From Argopecten irradians (taxonomy: Eukaryota > Mollusca > Bivalvia > Pectinida > Pectinidae), in assembly GCF_041381155.1 (NCBI RefSeq), contig NC_091135.1, forward strand, positions 4,729,620-4,793,619: a stretch of 64,000 nucleotides of DNA, given 5' to 3'. The position numbers and the translations under genes were made by a program. Positions within the stretch are counted from its first letter, which is position 1; each line of letters starts with the position of its first letter. Of this stretch, positions 59,913 through 64,000 are shown in pieces. The notes under the pieces were generated by a model. That model searched no databases. It was not told the origin of the DNA and worked only from the letters and a program-made list of their open reading frames with translations.

Positions 59913-60454
59913 CTGTAAAATAAATTCTTCATTTAAATGATAATTCTAATGTTTTTTCATTTACATACAGCTGGAAAATCAAAATGGATATTTTTTATTC
60001 AAATTATTTTTTTTCTCAATCAAAGTAAAAAAAAATAGTTTTAAAAAATTTTCATATCTAAATGTGAATCTACAGTTTGCTGTTATCATTTTGTATTCTT
60101 GTTTACAAGTTATACATGTTACACCCTGAAAATATGATTGTATATATCTAGATATTCACTTAATATAATAAGTTATAATGAGAAATTTCTGGACGAAATC
60201 GTGTTTAGAAAACAGCCCCATTGTACATGGTAGATAAGATATACAGCAAACATTATGTACAAGTATCAGAAGATAATCCTAAAGTGATGACATATGCATG
60301 TTCCTTTCAATCATGTGGAGTGGCATGACACGTTTTAATCATAGATCTATTTTAGCGTTTATACCTACAGATATAGGCATAAACCACAATGTTTTTATCA
60401 TATACAGGTACATGTATATTTTAATTAATTATCTTTATTTTCAATCCCTACATT
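59913..60454. other. AT-rich stretch, no gene seen
   Basis: Upstream flank (minus strand) of the SWIM exon. Earlier exons of that gene would be expected here or farther right, but none was recognised. Confidence 0.35.
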
Positions 60455-60540
60455 TAAGCATTAGACTATCTTCCTATAGCATCTATGATCTATATAGATG
60501 CCAGAGCTTTGCAGACAATCGTCATAATGCGCGCTAGCAA
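60455..60540. repeat. Half copy of the 21410 palindromic MITE
   Basis: AAGCATTAGACTATCTTCCT, then TATAGATGCCAGAGCTTTGC and GCGCGCTAGC, match the left arm and centre of 21410-21567. The right arm is missing. Confidence 0.75.
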
Positions 60541-60741
60541 GTACAAATAAATGTAAATACTTAGATTATACACTACAAATCATTATTTTACTACATGTAT
60601 TTTGATGTAGATCTATATGCACATGTAGTTCTAGTGTTGATACCCAATGTCTTTCACAGACAAATATATACATGGGGATACAGGTATACGAGGTTCCTGC
60701 ATAAATAACTTATGTAAACTCTAGGCCCAAGATCTGTCGTC

Positions 60742-60840
60742 ATGGCTACCAGGCCTAGTGCCCTTTTCTCCTTTTTCCCCGCATCACAACGTAAGGCGAC
60801 ACCTTACTTTCAAGAGATGATGATCAGTTCGGCGTCACAG
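60742..60840 (+). CDS. Candidate first exon of an unknown gene
   Basis: An ATG at 60742 opens MATRPSALFSFFPASQRK and runs to a good donor, CAG|GTAGGT, after residue 33. The LFSFFP block resembles the end of a PCNA-binding PIP box, but the expected Gln is missing. No following exon was found; the LINE at 61485 would lie in the intron. It could equally be a chance frame. Confidence 0.22.
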
Positions 60841-61484
60841 GTAGGTATACATATTGTCTTCAACCCCAGGGGGTTCATTAGGATAGCATGCTGTGACAGC
60901 CTTCTGTTCCCGTATTACTGCACTAATTATTATAGATTAATTGCACAGCTCGCTGACAAAAATATAGTATATTTTGGAGTTCCATGCAGTATCTTTCTCT
61001 TATATATATTCTCATATACACATGGTGACGTGGTCACGTGACATTTACAATATATGTAGTAGGTCACAGTTCAGCCAGGTGTATCAATGCCAAAAATAGA
61101 TCGAAATGCTTTCTTCTGTCTGTATTGATACCAGCGCTAGGGTGGATGATTTAGGTATTTAAAACTTTCGTCGCGTATATTTCAGTTAAGATAATTATAT
61201 GCTGATTTGTTGTCTTATAAGTCACTGATGACAACTTAATATTACTCATACTCACGTGGAAATTGGATAAGGTTACTGTAAACATCGTTGTACTGTATGT
61301 AATGGCGGCCATTGTTTCGGGTCATTGACCCAGGTATCAGCAGGGACCTTGTAGGGGCATGTATCTTCGCCAATGAGGTGTAACTTCTCAATATATCTTC
61401 CATTTGCATCCGAGGGTAACTCTTCTTGGTAATCAAACGACATGATTCGGTGAAAGCATAGCCTGACTTGGGGTCCTCAAAATT
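60841..61484. other. Stretch between candidate exon and LINE
   Basis: No gene is supported. The minus-strand frame at 61242-61487 (81 residues) has no known motif and overlaps the LINE border. Confidence 0.3.
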
Positions 61485-63560
61485 CAAAAAAGACCTTTCT
61501 ACATTTCATACAGCATGTGTATTTTATGAAACTGATGATATCTACTGGGCCCATGAACATATGCTTAAAGATGTTATTGACGAACACCTTTCTATAAAGG
61601 AAAAGGTACCCAAATTTAACAAGCCGCCCGCCCCCCCCCCCCCCCCATCTTTTTAACAGTAAGTTACGCAAGGCTGTGTATGCGTTTTTACTTCTTCGTG
61701 GACCAAAGTCCAAGCACTTCTGGCCTACAGTCAAGCCTACACCACTGTCTTGTGTGAAGATGACAAGGTGGTCACTGACCAAACTATAGTGTGCGAAATA
61801 TTCAATTCATATTTTGTAAACGTTGCCAATGGTATTGGGGCTGACCTAAATAGCAATGACCTGTCGAATCATTTTAGTAACCCAGATATCAAAAACTATC
61901 GTAGTACAGACACCAAATTTGGTTTCACCCCTATAGAGCCCGCAGAGCTCGACAAAGCAATAAAAACTAAATATCAAAAAAAAAAATAAACTGGAGTAGA
62001 TGGTATACCTGCCAAAATTTTACAACTTGGCTCTGACCCACCATCACTGCCCCTAACAAATTTGGTTAATTTCTGTATAGCAGAAAATAAATTCCCAGAT
62101 AGACAAAAGCAGACTCAAGTTACCCCTATTTAAAAAAAATAGGATCCAATGAATGAGGAGAATTATAGACCTGTGAGTGTTTTACCCTCTCTATCTAAAG
62201 TTTTTGAACGGATCATCCACAAACCAACTTTGCTCATATTTCGATTCAATTTTTTATCCTTTTCTCGCTGCTTTCAGGAAGGGCTTTGGGTGCCAGACTA
62301 CTCGGCTGCGACTCCTGAAGGATTGGCGTCAGGCCTTGAATCGCAATAGATATGTTGGTGCCAAGGAAATGGATCTATCTAAGGCCTTTGAATGCCTCCT
62401 GATGGACTGTTGGTGGAGAAGCTGCGGGCATATGGACTTAATAGTTCATCATAAGATCTTGTCCGCAGGTACTTCAGCAACAGGCTCCAACGGACTAGTC
62501 TGCAGGGGCCCAATACCAGTGACTGGAAGCAGCTGGCTAAGGGAGTAAGGGTCGATTGTTGGCCCACTTTTGTTTAACATTTTCATTAATGACATGTTTT
62601 ACCAAATAGAAAAATGTAATTTATATAACTATGCAGATGACAACACCCTTTCTTTTGCCAGCAATGACAATATCACTCTTTCAAATACAATGGGAAAAGA
62701 GAGTCAGAATTTGATAAATTGGTTTGATAAAAATGGGATGCAGGCAAATCCGGAAAAAAATTCAAGCAACCTGTTTATGCAAAAGAACTGTAAACCTCAT
62801 CCCTTCCTTCAACATTGGCAACCAAGAAATTCAATGTGAAGGTTCTGTAATATTATTGGGTGTTGACATCGACTCTGATTTAAAATTTGATTTATATATT
62901 GCCAACATTTGTAGACAAGCCTCAAAACAACTTTGTATTTTAAACAGAATTGGCTGTTATCTTAGCAAGAAGTGCAAAATCACTATTTTTAAATCTTTTA
63001 TTTTTCAAACTTTGATATTGCCCTTGAGCATGGCACTTATGTAGTATGAAAACGCAAGAAAACCAGAGAAGATTCAGGAAAGGGCTGTTCGTTTCATTGA
63101 AAGTGATTTTACTAGCCCTCTACACATACTGTTAGAAAGAAATAAGTGCTATTTCCTTCATGTTAGGAGAATACGAAGTATGGCCGTTGAAGTTTTAAAG
63201 ATTTTACTTGGTATTAGTCCACATTATAATGCGTAAATTTTGTAGTCTCACATTACACTTTTAGACATGACTTCACGGCAAAAGTACCACAGGTCAGGAC
63301 CACAAGTTATGGCAAGAAATCGTTCCGTTTTGAGGCATTCCAGGTGTAGAATAGTCTTCCGAATGATATCAGAATGGCCGAATCCATCACTGTCTTCAGA
63401 AAGAAGCAACATTTGTACCAACTACGATTTTTTGTAAATATTGAACTTATTTGTTGCTTTCTGTGTTTTTCCTGCTGCTTTTAATGCATATCTTACTTTA
63501 GTTTTGTTTATTTTGTTTTTTAGATGCTTATTTTTATTGCTTGTGTCACAAATGTCAGTC
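61485..63560 (+). mobile_element. 5'-truncated LINE (non-LTR retrotransposon), decayed
   Basis: From left to right: the region after the endonuclease (DDIYWAHEHMLKDVIDEHLS), a linker (CEDDKVVTDQTIVCEIFNSY), and reverse transcriptase blocks (TGVDGIPAKIL, NEENYRPVSVLPSLSKVFER, GAKEMDLSKAF, VGPLLFNIFINDM and the catalytic YADD in NLYNYADDNTLSFAS). Then come LLGVDIDSDLKF, ASKQLCILNRIG and a tail with PNDIRMAESITVFRK. The order fits the CR1/Jockey-like LINEs common in molluscs. The endonuclease is missing (5' truncation), several stops and frameshifts break the frame, and a poly-C run (61629-61646) lies in the linker. It is inactive. The exact 3' end is uncertain. Confidence 0.88.
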
Positions 63561-64000
63561 TTATTAGTGTACTCTTAATTATTTTCTTAGATGTTGTATT
63601 GCTGTTTTAGAGTATGCTTTAGACCTATCCACATTGATCCGCCATCTTGAAATTTTAGAGTTATCCTCCCTTTGATCGGAGTAAGACACTTCCAGCTTAC
63701 ACCTATCTGCATTTTTGAGTCGATGAATCGATTTTTCCCGATTTGTTACACGTTTCTTTGCTGTGTTGTTGGTAAAACTTTTTGAACTACATATATGTAT
63801 GTGTTTTTTCTCGTAGATATTGGATAGTTTCCCCACTTTTTCGTTCATTTTTTGAGTGGGCGTGAGTGGATATTAAAAGATTCATTGGAGGGTCCATTCG
63901 ACTTCATGAGTCCGATCCTACGTCTTCCACCTTTCCGGAGACTGTATTAAAGCATGGCGAAATTAACATGTGGTAATACACTGGTCACTGTAATGTTATC
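63561..64000. other. Sequence after the LINE
   Basis: May be the LINE 3' UTR or flanking DNA. No gene was recognised. The minus-strand frame at 63579-63848 is Lys/Arg/Ser-rich without a family motif. Confidence 0.3.

Noticed and set aside
61242-61487. 81-residue minus-strand frame
   Set aside because: No motif, overlaps the start of the LINE remnant, and no splice context was convincing.
63579-63848. 89-residue basic minus-strand frame
   Set aside because: Composition is simple and it lies in the probable 3' flank or UTR of the LINE; no family resemblance.

Overview
The window looks like nuclear DNA of a bivalve mollusc, probably an oyster or scallop relative. It is AT-rich, genes are sparse and split into small exons by long introns, and most of the sequence is short transposon-derived repeats. 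Several of these are typical of bivalves: tRNA-derived SINEs with (CAAA)n tails, pearl-like elements with a tandem core and an ACGG microsatellite, and many foldback MITEs. The species is inferred from this repeat content and from protein similarity recalled from memory; no search was run.

Four host genes can be supported. (1) 1109-5940, minus: a secreted Reeler-domain protein; two exons are visible and the gene runs off the left edge. (2) 17792-18874, plus: a secreted or GPI-anchored leucine-rich-repeat protein in one coding exon. (3) 35211-47278, minus: the orthologue of PTTG1IP, rebuilt from seven exons that join in frame to 217 residues. (4) 48108-51165, plus: uracil-DNA glycosylase (UNG), rebuilt from five exons to 278 residues. 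The last two are divergent neighbours, with 829 bp between their start codons that must hold both promoters.

Layout. 1-6 kb: Reeler gene with repeats in its intron. 6-17.5 kb: gene-poor DNA with SINEs, a perfect 22-bp tandem array and MITEs. 17.5-19 kb: LRR gene. 19-31.5 kb: gene-poor, with a cluster of palindromic elements at 20-22 kb and SINE and other repeat debris at 23.6-26 kb. 31.5-47.3 kb: PTTG1IP and its probable 3' UTR; its 7.3-kb first intron holds a nested stack of TTAA-flanked elements around a pearl-like element. 47.3-51.6 kb: UNG. 52-64 kb: a transposon graveyard with a Ty3/gypsy fossil, a decayed THAP/DDE transposase, a SWIM-finger gene of the kind that accompanies such elements, and a 5'-truncated LINE.

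The host genes have unrelated roles (base-excision repair, a small type I membrane protein, and two secreted or surface proteins of types often tied to innate immunity), so no operon-like cooperation is implied beyond the shared UNG/PTTG1IP promoter region. The least routine content is the repeat architecture: two pearl-like families that share one hairpin terminus, triple nesting of TTAA elements, and one transposon region carrying both a DDE transposase and a SWIM-finger gene.
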